DNA from: SZUA-442 sp963792405
Lineage (GTDB): Bacteria; Actinomycetota; Acidimicrobiia; Spongiisociales; UBA5794
DNA length: 64,000 nt
NCBI GenBank assembly: GCA_963792405.1
Contig: CAWBVU010000006.1
Coordinates: 1,922,001-1,986,000 of the forward strand
Direction of reading: 5' to 3'
The notes below the pieces were generated by a model that saw nothing but the letters and a program-made list of their open reading frames with translations, was not told where the DNA came from and did not search any database. Every line of letters starts with the position of its first letter. Position 1 is the first letter of the stretch. The position numbers were made by a program, and so were the translations under genes. Positions 56,332-64,000 of the stretch are shown piece after piece.

Positions 56332-57187
56332 GTGACCAGCCACTCCGCCTATGTGTTCCGCGTCGGTGAGCCGATCCACGAGGGCGCACACCGGATCCTC
56401 GATGGACTGATCAGCGAGGCATCGGCGATCGCCGCCGACCCCACCATGATGGGATTCCACGAGTCCGTCCACGCCCTCAGGACCACCTGCAAGCGTGCCA
56501 GGGCGCTGCTGCGCCTGTTCCCCGGCGTGAACGGTGTGCGGGACGTGGACCGGTCGATTCGCGACGTCGCGCGCATTCGTGGCGCCCGTGCGCGACGCAC
56601 GCGTGTCCCTCGACACCATCGACGAGTTGCAGCCAGGTCACCGGGACCGGACCGGGCCCCGTGCGGTCGCGCTGCGTGCGGGCCTGGAGGCAGAGTCCGC
56701 GACGTCGCTCGCCATCGCGCGACTCGATGCCGCGCACGTCCTCATCGCGGGTTCCGCACCCGCAGCGGCTTCACTCGGGTTCCCCGACGATCCCGCCGTC
56801 ATGGTGAGCGGCGCAGCCCACACCTACCGACGGGGGCGAGCGGCCTTCCGGCATGCCCGCACCAGGGGTTCACCCGAGGACTTCCACTCGTTCCGCAGGT
56901 GGGAGAAGTACCGGCTGTACCAGTCGATGCTCCTTGCCGACATCGCCGACGGGGACCTGCGGCACCTCAGCCGCGATTTGCAGGGGCTGAGCGACGACCT
57001 CGGGAGGCACCACGACATGACGGTGCTCATCGACAGGATCGCGGAAGGTGCAGGGGGCAGGAAGCTCCTCAAGGCCGCTCGCGCGACACGTGCGGAACTC
57101 GAGAGGGAGATCGTGCGAGCCGGGTCGTCGCTCTACGCACGAGCGGACGACCCGTCCCCGATGGTCAACCCCTACCGAGGCGTTTGA
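56332..57187 (+). pseudogene. CHAD-domain protein, frameshifted
   Basis: The first part reads from GTG 56332 to about 56570 (FHESVHALRTTCKRARALLRLF, then DRSIRDVAR); the rest continues in another frame (AFVAPVRDARVSLDTIDEL onward, ending KYRLYQSMLLADIADGD, then GLSDDLGRHHDMTVL) to the stop at 57187. Restoring one CG unit in the run at 56568-56574 rebuilds the expected R-D-V-A-R-A-F and gives 858 bases, 285 residues. CHAD proteins bind polyphosphate through conserved His and basic residues. It could be a decayed gene or a two-base sequence error. Its end overlaps the convergent gene by 23 bases. Confidence 0.8.
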
Positions 57188-57458
57188 GCAGCCACGACGC
57201 CCCGAACACGACGACGATGGCGCCGATGATCGCGCCGATGATGCCGCCCCAGTCGAACGTGTCGGTGTCACCGATGCCCAGCACACCCGTGAAGAACCAG
57301 TAGCCGACGAGGGCGCCGGCGAGGCCGAGCAGCGTGGACACCGCCCATGACTGCCATCCCGACAGCGCCCTGAACGCATCGTTCGGGACGAGGGCCCTCC
57401 CGATGGCTCCAGCGACGAAGCCGAGGGCGAGCGCGGCGATGAGGCTCCCGAGATCCAT
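57165..57458 (-). CDS. GlsB/YeaQ/YmgE-family small membrane protein
   Basis: 97 residues: about 30 residues with a helix (SLIAALALGFVAGAIGRALV), then WAVSTLLGLAGALVGYWFF and a third helix (GGIIGAIIGAIVVVFGASWLL) with a basic end. This is the transglycosylase-associated family of small, stress-induced membrane proteins; GlsB anchors a partner in Gram-positives. The ATG at 57458 has GGAGGAAGAC upstream. The 3' end overlaps convergent CHAD by 23 bases. Confidence 0.9.
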   Translation of the reverse strand: MDLGSLIAALALGFVAGAIGRALVPNDAFRALSGWQSWAVSTLLGLAGALVGYWFFTGVLGIGDTDTFDWGGIIGAIIGAIVVVFGASWLLKRLGRG

Positions 57459-57580
57459 GTCTTCCTCCCTCCTGCATGCCCGACCATCCGGGTGGGCCGG
57501 CGCCCGCGCACTGTAGCCGACCGGTTCGACGAGGACCGAGGATCGTTGGACGGCGGGCACCGAGCGGCGATCATCCGCGC

Positions 57581-58690
57581 ATGTACCAACGCATCCTCGT
57601 GTCAGACGGACAGGGAACGGTCGTCACCTCGGACCACGACACACCACCGGACGCCCATGACGGCTGGGCGTGGATCGACGTCACGACCGACGGGGACGCC
57701 GCCGGGACCCTCGCCGCACTCGCCGCCACGCTCGACTTCGACGCGATCGCCATGCGCGACGCCGTCGAGGAGGAGGACCTCCCGAAGGTCGACGACTTCG
57801 GCCACCACCTCCTCGTCGTCCTCCACGGCCTCCGATCGGACGTCGTCGAGACCTACGAGGTCGACTGCTTCGTGACCGGGCACCACCTCGTGACGGTGCA
57901 CGAGCATCGGTCGCCGTCGATCGACGCCCTGTGGGACGAGATGCTGAGGAACCCGTCCCTCGGGAGCGGCACCACCGATGTCCTCCTCGCGCGCCTGGCC
58001 GACGTGCTGACGCGGCGCCTCCTCAGCGTCCTCGACCTGTTCGAGGATCAGGCGGACGGACTCATCGACATGGCGCTCGCTGCGGACTCCCACCTCCTCG
58101 GTGACCTCGTCGCCGTGCGAGGTGACCTCACCAACGTGAGGCGGGTCGTCAATCCCCAGCGCGAGACGCTCGACCAGCTCCGTACGACACCGTCGCCGCT
58201 GATCACGACGGCAGGGCGGAGGCGGTTCTCCGACGTGTTCGACCTGGCGAACCGCACCGCGCAGGGCCTCGAGAGCGCCAGGACCGAGCTCGCCGAGATC
58301 CTCGATGCCTACCGTGGGGCGGAGGCCCGCAACGCAACGGACGTCACGAAGGTCCTGACGATCTACGCAGCGATCATGCTGCCACTGTCATTGGTGACCG
58401 GCTTCTTCGGGATGAACTTCATCAACCTTCCCGGCATCGGCTCGAGCTGGGGCTGGGTGGTCGTGGCCGTGACCATGATCGTGATCGCGGCGCTGTCGGT
58501 CGGCGTCTTCGTCTCATCCGGCTGGATCCGGAGGCCATCGGGCAGGGCGGCGGGGGCGGTGCTCGGGCGGGGCCTGATCGAGGCGGCGAGGGCACCCGCC
58601 ACCGTGGGCGGAGCGGTCCTCGAGATCTCCACGATGCCGCTGCGCGCCACGACCTCGCGGCTGCGCACGATCGACCAGCCCGAGGAGTGA
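57581..58690 (+). CDS. corA: CorA-family magnesium/divalent metal transporter
   Basis: 369 residues: an N-terminal cytosolic alpha/beta funnel (about 1-240), then the two-helix pore ending with FFGMNFINLPG near residue 285, where GMN is the family filter motif, and a cytosolic C-terminal tail of about 45 residues that is longer than in most CorA proteins. Pentamers conduct Mg2+. ATG 57581 follows GATCAT with six bases between, weakly like the leaderless pattern. The next gene, kup, is 67 bases downstream on the same strand. Confidence 0.92.
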   Translation: MYQRILVSDGQGTVVTSDHDTPPDAHDGWAWIDVTTDGDAAGTLAALAATLDFDAIAMRDAVEEEDLPKVDDFGHHLLVVLHGLRSDVVETYEVDCFVTGHHLVTVHEHRSPSIDALWDEMLRNPSLGSGTTDVLLARLADVLTRRLLSVLDLFEDQADGLIDMALAADSHLLGDLVAVRGDLTNVRRVVNPQRETLDQLRTTPSPLITTAGRRRFSDVFDLANRTAQGLESARTELAEILDAYRGAEARNATDVTKVLTIYAAIMLPLSLVTGFFGMNFINLPGIGSSWGWVVVAVTMIVIAALSVGVFVSSGWIRRPSGRAAGAVLGRGLIEAARAPATVGGAVLEISTMPLRATTSRLRTIDQPEE

Positions 58691-58757
58691 TCGAGACCCC
58701 CGGCACGACGGAGTAGTGCGCAGCGTCCGTACAGTTCACCGAGCGAGCAAGGATGCA

Positions 58758-60641
58758 GTGACCACCGCCCATACCCGGTCCCGAGCGTATCTCGGGGCAG
58801 CCACCCTCGGCGCGCTCGGCATCGTCTACGGCGACATCGGCACCAGCCCCCTGTATGCCTTCCGCGAGGCCGTGCACGCCGGCGGGGTCGAGGTCACGAG
58901 CGAAGCGGTGCTCGGGATCCTCTCACTGATCCTGTGGTCGCTGGTCATCGTCGTCACCCTCAAATACGTGATCGTCCTGATGCAGGCTGACAACGACGGC
59001 GAGGGAGGCATCCTCGCCCTCACCTCCCTCGTGGTTCCGACGAGTCGCGTCGGCAGGGTCAGCCGGATGTCCTTCGTCATCGTCATCGGGCTGTTCGGGA
59101 CCGCCCTCCTGTACGGGGATGGCATCATCACCCCTGCGATCTCGGTCCTGTCGGCCGTCGAGGGCATCGAGGTCGTGGCGCCGTCGCTCGACCGCTTCGT
59201 CATCCCCATCGCCGTGGCCATCCTCGTGGGACTGTTCTCGGTGCAGCGGAGGGGGACCGCCGCCATCGGGCGCATCTTCGGCCCCGTCATGGTCATCTGG
59301 TTCGGGACGTTGGCGATCCTCGGCGTGACCCACGTGCTGGCCGATCCATCCGTCCTGCGGGCGTTCGCTCCGACGTATGCCGCCCAGTTCTTCCTCGACG
59401 AGCCGGTACAGGCGTTCAAGACGCTCGGCGCCGTGTTCCTCGTCGTCACCGGCGCCGAGGCCCTGTATGCGGACATGGGCCACTTCGGCAAGGGACCGAT
59501 CCGGCTCGGATGGCTCGCCATCGTATTCCCCTGCCTCATGGCGAACTACCTCGGCCAGGGCGCCCTGTTGCTGGGCGACCCGGGGGCGATCGAGAGTCCC
59601 TTCTACCTACTGGCGCCCGATTGGGCGATCGTGCCCCTCATCGTCCTCGCGACGGCGGCCACCGTGATCGCGTCGCAGGCCCTCATCACCGGCGCCTTCT
59701 CCCTCACGATGCAGGCCGTCCAGCTCGGATACCTCCCGCGCATCCGGATCGACCACACGTCGGCGAGGGAGTTCGGCCAGGTGTACATCCCCGCCGTCAA
59801 CTGGGGGCTCATGGCGGCGTGTGTGGTGCTCGTCATCTCGTTCGGCTCCTCCACGGGCCTCGCCGCGGCATACGGTGTCGCAGTCACCACGACGATGGTG
59901 ATCACGACCCTCCTGCTCGACCGTCTCGTGCGCGAGCGATGGCACTGGAACCCGGTCGCGGCGACGGCGATGATCGGCCTGTTCCTGATCGTGGACGTCG
60001 CCTTCTTCGGCGCCAACATCCTCAAGATCCCCGCAGGCGGATGGGTGCCTCTGGTGATCGCCGGCCTGATCTTCCTCGTGATGGCCGTGTGGAGGGCGGG
60101 CCGCAACGAGGTCGCGCTCCAGCTCAGGGAACACGAGCCCGTCCCCGTCGAGCGGTTCATCGCCTCCGTGGCGGCCCACCCACAGACACGCGTCCCGGGC
60201 ACGGCCGTCTACATGACCAGGAGCGTCGATACGACCCCCACCACCCTGTTGCGGAACCTGAGGGCGAACGAGGTGCTCCACGAGACCGTCGTCCTCGCAG
60301 AGGTCCGCAGCGCGGATGAGCCCCGGATCCCGAGGGCCCGACGAGCGAGTGTGCACGACCTCGGTGACGGCTTCTTCCAGGTCAGACTGACCTATGGCTT
60401 CATGGAGCGACCGGACGTCCCAGGCGCCCTCGCGGACATCGTGACGCGCCACTTCGGGTTCGATCCAGAGGACGCCGTGTACTTCGTGGGACGTGAGACC
60501 ATCATCCCCACCGGGAGCGGTGTCCGGCGGCTCTTCGCCTCCATGTACGCGATCCTCCAGCGCAACGTCGCAGGTTCGTCCGCCTACTTCCGTCTCCCGC
60601 CGGACAAGCTCTTCGAAGTGGGCGTGCACCTGCGGATCTGA
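58758..60641 (+). CDS. kup: Kup-family potassium uptake protein
   Basis: 627 residues, close to the 622 of E. coli. It begins ATLGALGIVYGDIGTSPLYAF (outlined, residues about 13-33), the TM1 signature, and has twelve helices to about residue 450 with a C-terminal cytosolic domain. Kup proteins import K+ with H+. GTG 58758 is chosen because AAGGA lies four bases upstream; a GTG 42 bases earlier is possible. It sits with CorA and is followed by a hairpin. Confidence 0.95.
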   Translation: MTTAHTRSRAYLGAATLGALGIVYGDIGTSPLYAFREAVHAGGVEVTSEAVLGILSLILWSLVIVVTLKYVIVLMQADNDGEGGILALTSLVVPTSRVGRVSRMSFVIVIGLFGTALLYGDGIITPAISVLSAVEGIEVVAPSLDRFVIPIAVAILVGLFSVQRRGTAAIGRIFGPVMVIWFGTLAILGVTHVLADPSVLRAFAPTYAAQFFLDEPVQAFKTLGAVFLVVTGAEALYADMGHFGKGPIRLGWLAIVFPCLMANYLGQGALLLGDPGAIESPFYLLAPDWAIVPLIVLATAATVIASQALITGAFSLTMQAVQLGYLPRIRIDHTSAREFGQVYIPAVNWGLMAACVVLVISFGSSTGLAAAYGVAVTTTMVITTLLLDRLVRERWHWNPVAATAMIGLFLIVDVAFFGANILKIPAGGWVPLVIAGLIFLVMAVWRAGRNEVALQLREHEPVPVERFIASVAAHPQTRVPGTAVYMTRSVDTTPTTLLRNLRANEVLHETVVLAEVRSADEPRIPRARRASVHDLGDGFFQVRLTYGFMERPDVPGALADIVTRHFGFDPEDAVYFVGRETIIPTGSGVRRLFASMYAILQRNVAGSSAYFRLPPDKLFEVGVHLRI

Positions 60642-60658
60642 TGCGCCCCACACGCGAC

Positions 60659-60690
60659 GAGGGCGGTGCCCGCAGGGGGGCACCGCCCTC
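60659..60690. terminator. 13-bp hairpin between kup and a convergent gene
   Basis: Perfect arms 60659-60671 and 60678-60690 with a 6-base loop GCAGGG, 17 bases past the kup stop and 17 bases past the 3' end of the convergent gene (60707). No T-tract. Confidence 0.7.
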
Positions 60691-60706
60691 GGTCGTCTCG
60701 GTTCCG

Positions 60707-61147
60707 CTACGACGCTGCGGCTGCAGGCGGACTCGCCGCCGCGGGCGCGACCCTCTCCTCGACGTCCCTCATGCCGAGGCCGATGAGGATGAACAGGATC
60801 CCGATGAGGATCGCCATTCCCGCCACACCGAACGCCACGACGGAGGTGAACAGCGACGCCTGCAGGTAGGCGGCGCTCGCCGCCACCGCACGCAGCGGGT
60901 CCTCCCTGTCGAGTTCCGCGTAGTACTTGCCACCGGTCGCCTCGAGGGCGTGCTTCTCGATGACCTTCGCCTGGCAGTAGGCGCTGAACGGGCCATCGAC
61001 GTCATCGCCTGCGAGGCACGAGGCATCGTCGGACACGACGATGTTCTGTTGTGCGAGCGTGTTGCTCACCAGGATCCACGTGCCGATGCCGCCCACGATC
61101 AGCATCGCACCGATCACGACCGATGCGATGAACGCTGCCTTCCTCAT
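60707..61147 (-). CDS. Two-helix membrane protein of unknown function
   Basis: 146 residues: MRKAAFIASVVIGAMLIVGG is the first helix, a soluble loop with Cys at CLAG and YCQA and helical KVIEKHALEATGG follows, and a second helix (SVVAFGVAGMAILIGILFIL) precedes an Ala/Pro-rich tail. A protein anchored at both ends of an extracytoplasmic loop is likely. No family recognised. ATG 61147 has GGGAGGGAAGG directly upstream. It is divergent from the DUF7144-like gene. Confidence 0.75.
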   Translation of the reverse strand: MRKAAFIASVVIGAMLIVGGIGTWILVSNTLAQQNIVVSDDASCLAGDDVDGPFSAYCQAKVIEKHALEATGGKYYAELDREDPLRAVAASAAYLQASLFTSVVAFGVAGMAILIGILFILIGLGMRDVEERVAPAAASPPAAAAS

Positions 61148-61213
61148 CCTTCCCTCCCTTGTCGCGTGCGCGGTCATGCTAGGGACCGCGCCGCACGCTG
61201 CGACGTCACAGGC

Positions 61214-61459
61214 ATGCGCACGACCACGTGGGGCTGGATCCATCTGATCCTCGGGATCGTGATCCTGATCTCGGGCTTCGGGCTGTTCACGGCCAACGTG
61301 TGGGCACGGACCGTCGCGGTGATCCTCGCGGCGGTGGCGATGCTCGCTGCGTTCGCATGGCTGCCGTACTACCCGATCTGGGCGATCGCCTTCATCGCGG
61401 TGTCGATCGCCGTCATCTGGGCGCTGACCGTGCACGGGCACGACATCGTCGAAAGCTGA
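61214..61459 (+). CDS. DUF7144-like small membrane protein, short form
   Basis: 81 residues. TTWGWIHLILGIVIL is the family's second-half signature, followed by WARTVAVILAAVAMLAAF and PIWAIAFIAVSIAVIWAL. Typical members have about 130 residues with one or two more helices before this block, so this protein seems to be the C-terminal half only. ATG 61214; no strong ribosome binding site. Function is unknown. Confidence 0.65.
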   Translation: MRTTTWGWIHLILGIVILISGFGLFTANVWARTVAVILAAVAMLAAFAWLPYYPIWAIAFIAVSIAVIWALTVHGHDIVES

Positions 61460-61501
61460 TCCCGCGCGCCCTCGGGGTCCGAAGGGGTCGGGTCGAACGT
61501 C

Positions 61502-61530
61502 GGAGGGGGAGCCACGTGTCCTCCCCCTCC
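61502..61530. terminator. 10-bp hairpin between convergent genes
   Basis: Perfect arms 61502-61511 and 61521-61530 around a 9-base loop, between the stops of the DUF7144-like and DUF5667-like genes. Confidence 0.6.
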
Positions 61531-61573
61531 TGCGCGTCACGTTGACCACTCACCCGACACCAGCACGGTGCCC

Positions 61574-62317
61574 TCAGGGCTGCGAGCCGGCGTCGCCGGA
61601 TCGGGAGCGGTCCTGGCTCCGTTCCGTCGTCCCCGTCGAGGTTCCCGCCGATGTCGTCGAGGGAGTGATCGTTCCCTGGCCGCCGTCATCGCGCCCCGGC
61701 ACCTGTGCCGTGGTCGACGTCGTCGCGGTGCGCGGGGCCTCGTCCCGTGAGGTCGCACCCCCCGGCGCCCCGTCATCGTTCCCGACGTCACCGCTCCGAT
61801 CGCTCGTGCCCCGGCTGCCCGCACCGGAGCCCCGAGACGCGGGGTCGAGGTCCACGCCATAGCGTTCCCGGATCTGTGCCCGCGCCTGGTCCACTCTGAG
61901 CGCCAACTCCGGGGACCCGGAGGAGGCCTCTCCTGCGTCCGCGAAGCGTTCGCTCACGACCTCGATGGGCGCTCCACGCTGGATCACGATCTCGAGTTCC
62001 TGCACCCGGTGGCGCTCGGGCACCCCGGGATCGATGAGGGAACGCGCCCACTCGGTGCCCTGCTTGACGGGGTAGAGGAAGTCCCCCGGAACGGACCGCT
62101 CGGCTCCGAGCGCCGCCGCGGGGAGGAGGAGGATGGCAGCGGAGGCGAGCACCGTGGCGAACCTGCGCCGAGCCGGCGTTCGGGACGAACGCGGCATCGG
62201 GGCAGGAACCGGACGCGGATCGCGCAGCTCGCGAGCCACGGCCGCGAGGTGCCGCTCCTCGACGTCGGGCGAGATCTCGATACGCAACGCCCTCATCCGT
62301 TGGTCGATGGTGCTCAT
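61574..62317 (-). CDS. DUF5667-domain membrane protein, partner of an ECF sigma factor
   Basis: 247 residues. One transmembrane helix near residues 53-70 (FATVLASAAILLLPAAALG) is followed at once by AERSVPGDFLYPVKQGTEW, the DUF5667 signature. The C-terminal 100 residues are low complexity, rich in Ser, Thr, Gly and Asp, likely an extracellular stalk. Such proteins typically sit after sigma factors in actinobacteria. The ATG overlaps the sigma stop (ATGA). Confidence 0.8.
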   Translation of the reverse strand: MSTIDQRMRALRIEISPDVEERHLAAVARELRDPRPVPAPMPRSSRTPARRRFATVLASAAILLLPAAALGAERSVPGDFLYPVKQGTEWARSLIDPGVPERHRVQELEIVIQRGAPIEVVSERFADAGEASSGSPELALRVDQARAQIRERYGVDLDPASRGSGAGSRGTSDRSGDVGNDDGAPGGATSRDEAPRTATTSTTAQVPGRDDGGQGTITPSTTSAGTSTGTTERSQDRSRSGDAGSQP

Positions 62318-62922
62318 GGTCCTGTCCTGTCTCCTCTCACCTCTTCAGACGCCGCGGCGGACCCGGATTCGACGCGTCGAAGTCGGCGTTCGAGGCTCCT
62401 CTCCGCCCTTGCGCAGGACGCGTAGGCAGCGGCGCGGTTGATCCCGAGCACCGTCGCGATCTCGTCGAACGAGGCGTCGAGCACGTACCGCAGGACGAGG
62501 ATCGCCCGGTGCCGGTCGCTCAGCTCCATCAGCGCGTCCTGGAGATCGGGGTCCGGCATGGGGACGTCGTCGTGCACGCCCTCCTCGGGCAACCGCTCCG
62601 ACGGGTCCTCGGGATGCCGCGACCGCCTCCGCACCTCGTCGAGACACGAGTACCGGACACTGCGGTAGAGCCAGGCGCGCAACGACCGCCCATCCCCCCT
62701 GATCGTGGGAGCGGCCCTCGCGAGCTCGAGGAATGCCTGCTGCACGGCGTCCTCGGCGGCGCCCCGGTCACGGAGCATCCCGTACGCGAACGAGAGGAGA
62801 TCCGAGCCGATGAGCTGGTAGACGGTGGTGAAGGCGGCGTCTGAGCGACCCCGGATCCCGTCTACCAGCTCATCGTCGATCTCACGAAGGCTCACGGCAG
62901 GCGCTGCCCTGTGAGCCGACAT
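62314..62922 (-). CDS. ECF-type RNA polymerase sigma factor
   Basis: 202 residues. Region 2 includes VYQLIGSDLLSFAYGMLRDRGAAEDAVQQ and LRAWLYRSVRYSCLDEVRRR; region 4 includes LSDRHRAILVLRYVLDASFDEIATVLGI followed by AAAYASCARAERSLERRLRR (outlined). Coupled by ATGA to the DUF5667 protein. It ends only six bases after the upstream secreted-protein gene ends, so all three may form one unit. The second sigma/partner module in the window. Confidence 0.9.
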   Translation of the reverse strand: MSAHRAAPAVSLREIDDELVDGIRGRSDAAFTTVYQLIGSDLLSFAYGMLRDRGAAEDAVQQAFLELARAAPTIRGDGRSLRAWLYRSVRYSCLDEVRRRSRHPEDPSERLPEEGVHDDVPMPDPDLQDALMELSDRHRAILVLRYVLDASFDEIATVLGINRAAAYASCARAERSLERRLRRVESGSAAASEEVRGDRTGP

Positions 62923-62928
62923 CGTGGG

Positions 62929-63405
62929 TCAGAGGGCGACCTGGTGTGCCCAGGCGTGGCAGTGGGTGAACATCCAGCCCGCTTCGCAGCCGTCCCGAGC
63001 GTCACGGATGCGCTGACGGATCTGCTCCATCTCCATGGCCCGATCGCCGTCGCAGTCACCGACGCAGCTCCCGCCGGTGCCATCATGGAGGCGGTCCCTG
63101 ACACGGGCCTGCTCCATGGCACCGTCCCCGTCGCACGTGCCGTCGCAGTCCCCACCGGTGCCATCACGCAGGCGGTCCCTGTCCCTGACCTGGGACTGCT
63201 CGCCCACCTGGTCACCGGCAGGAGCGGGCGTGACGACGTCTGATGCGCTGAGGCGAAGCTGGCCCTGTTCCATGACCTGCTCTGCGACACGCTCGGTCGA
63301 TCCCATCGGTGCGTCGTCGAAGTCACCATCCTGTGCGGCCGCCGGCACCGCGATGACCATCGTCAGCACGGCTCCGAGCGCCATCGTCTTGAACCATTGT
63401 CGCAT
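62929..63405 (-). CDS. Secreted protein with tandem Cys/Asp-rich repeats
   Basis: 158 residues. A signal peptide (residues 1-24, cut after AVPAAA) leads into a polar region and then two 27-residue repeats (about 76-102 and 103-129) of the form [19 protein letters not shown], followed by a degenerate third. Each repeat has a C-x3-C pair in an Asp/Gly loop resembling Ca2+ or metal sites. No family recognised. ATG 63405 has GGAGGAGTC upstream. It lies directly upstream of the sigma factor operon on the same strand. Confidence 0.72.
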   Translation of the reverse strand: MRQWFKTMALGAVLTMVIAVPAAAQDGDFDDAPMGSTERVAEQVMEQGQLRLSASDVVTPAPAGDQVGEQSQVRDRDRLRDGTGGDCDGTCDGDGAMEQARVRDRLHDGTGGSCVGDCDGDRAMEMEQIRQRIRDARDGCEAGWMFTHCHAWAHQVAL

Positions 63406-63564
63406 GACTCCTCCTTGTTCGAGGTCTGCACCCATGGAGACGCCGCGCGTGCCGCGGATTCGACGCGAGGAGGGGAATCGCGGCCGCAGTGCGACGGGCG
63501 TGTTCGTGGTCCCCGCACGGTGCCAGAATCCCACGGTGGACGGCACGCGAATCGAGGAGCCATC

Positions 63565-64000
63565 GTGACGGACGACCCAGCCACCGCTCCTGCGACGGCC
63601 GAACATGCGCGCCTCGCCGAAGCCACGGGGAAGGCAGAGGACGATCTGTTCACCGCCAACCCGTGGTACGAGTGGGGGCCGTACCTCGCCGAGCGGGCCT
63701 GGGGGTCGGTCCGGGAGGACTACAGCGCAGACGGCGACGCATGGAACTCCTTCACCCACGACCAGGCGCGATCGCGTGCGTACCGCTGGAACGAGGATGG
63801 GATGGCCGGCATCTCCGACATCCAGCATGAACTCTGTCTCGCCCTTGCGTTGTGGAATGGCGCCGATCCCATCCTCAAGGAGCGGATGTTCGGACTCACC
63901 AATCCCCAGGGCAACCATGGCGAGGACGTCAAGGAGTACTGGTGGTACACCGAGGGTCTGCCGAGCCACGCCCTCCTCGGATGGAGGTACCACTACCCGC
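63565..64000 (+). CDS. GH63-like glycosidase, N-terminal part, cut by the window edge
   Basis: An open frame of 145 codons to the window end, starting at GTG 63565 with GAGGAG six bases upstream. Residues around 32-75 read [20 protein letters not shown] and [17 protein letters not shown], and [19 protein letters not shown] follows near 120, the start of the family of mannosylglycerate hydrolase / glucosidase-type (MGH1-like, GH63-related) proteins. It hydrolyses alpha-glucosidic or mannosidic bonds; the substrate cannot be set. Divergent from the secreted repeat protein. Confidence 0.8.
   Translation, partial: MTDDPATAPATAEHARLAEATGKAEDDLFTANPWYEWGPYLAERAWGSVREDYSADGDAWNSFTHDQARSRAYRWNEDGMAGISDIQHELCLALALWNGADPILKERMFGLTNPQGNHGEDVKEYWWYTEGLPSHALLGWRYHYP

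Overview
The window is very GC-rich and densely coded: about 58 protein genes, no intergenic gap above 191 bases, and no rRNA, tRNA, CRISPR array, transposase or prophage gene that I can see. Gene families (DUF5667, DUF7144-like and DUF389 proteins, a kinase-fused flippase, a complete glycogen cluster), frequent GTG starts, ATGA/GTGA stop-start overlaps and apparent leaderless starts point to a high-GC actinobacterium (Actinomycetota), probably outside the well-studied orders. That placement is inference.

Layout. 1-9.0 kb: an MFS exporter, pyruvate phosphate dikinase, an AI-2E family permease, an NfnA/NfnB-like flavoprotein pair and a flippase broken by a frameshift. 9.1-12.3 kb: threonine catabolism (kbl-tdh) followed by a tocopherol-cyclase-like protein. 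12.4-23.0 kb: glycogen and maltodextrin metabolism (glgB, glgC, and the operon malQ-glgP-glgX-glgA). 23.2-33.9 kb: orphan arginine deiminase, an MFS transporter coupled to an alpha-carbonic anhydrase, a lipoprotein beta-propeller, a Lon-N domain protein, then a QEGLA-type metallopeptidase next to an N-formylglutamate amidohydrolase-like / ATP-grasp ligase pair, and a class V aminotransferase. 34-47 kb: mostly membrane and lipid genes (SLC12/APC permease, PAP2 phosphatases, kinase-flippase fusion, patatin, PlsC-like acyltransferase, sugar-type binding lipoprotein, DUF389, MarR, MscS). 47.3-53.3 kb: a five-gene operon, acetyl-CoA synthetase - pyruvate dehydrogenase E1alpha - E1beta - E2 - acyl carrier protein. 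53.4-64 kb: two ECF sigma/partner modules, a cyclic 2,3-diphosphoglycerate synthetase-like GTPase, a tiny metallothionein, a frameshifted CHAD protein, CorA, Kup, small membrane proteins, a Cys/Asp-repeat secreted protein and the start of a GH63-like glycosidase.

Working together: PPDK, PDH, acetyl-CoA synthetase, threonine cleavage (which also yields acetyl-CoA) and an NADH/NADPH/ferredoxin transhydrogenase form a carbon and redox hub. The glycogen cluster plus the edge glycosidase handle alpha-glucan storage and turnover. CorA, Kup, MscS and the SLC12-like carrier suggest ion and osmotic homeostasis, and the cDPG-type synthetase could contribute a compatible solute. The less described elements are the peptidase/amidohydrolase/ATP-grasp locus, the ACP inside a PDH operon, the kinase-flippase fusion, and a recurrent promoter layout in which a -10-like hexamer sits exactly six bases before the start codon. 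Two genes carry single frameshifts in GC-rich runs, which may be real lesions or sequence errors.
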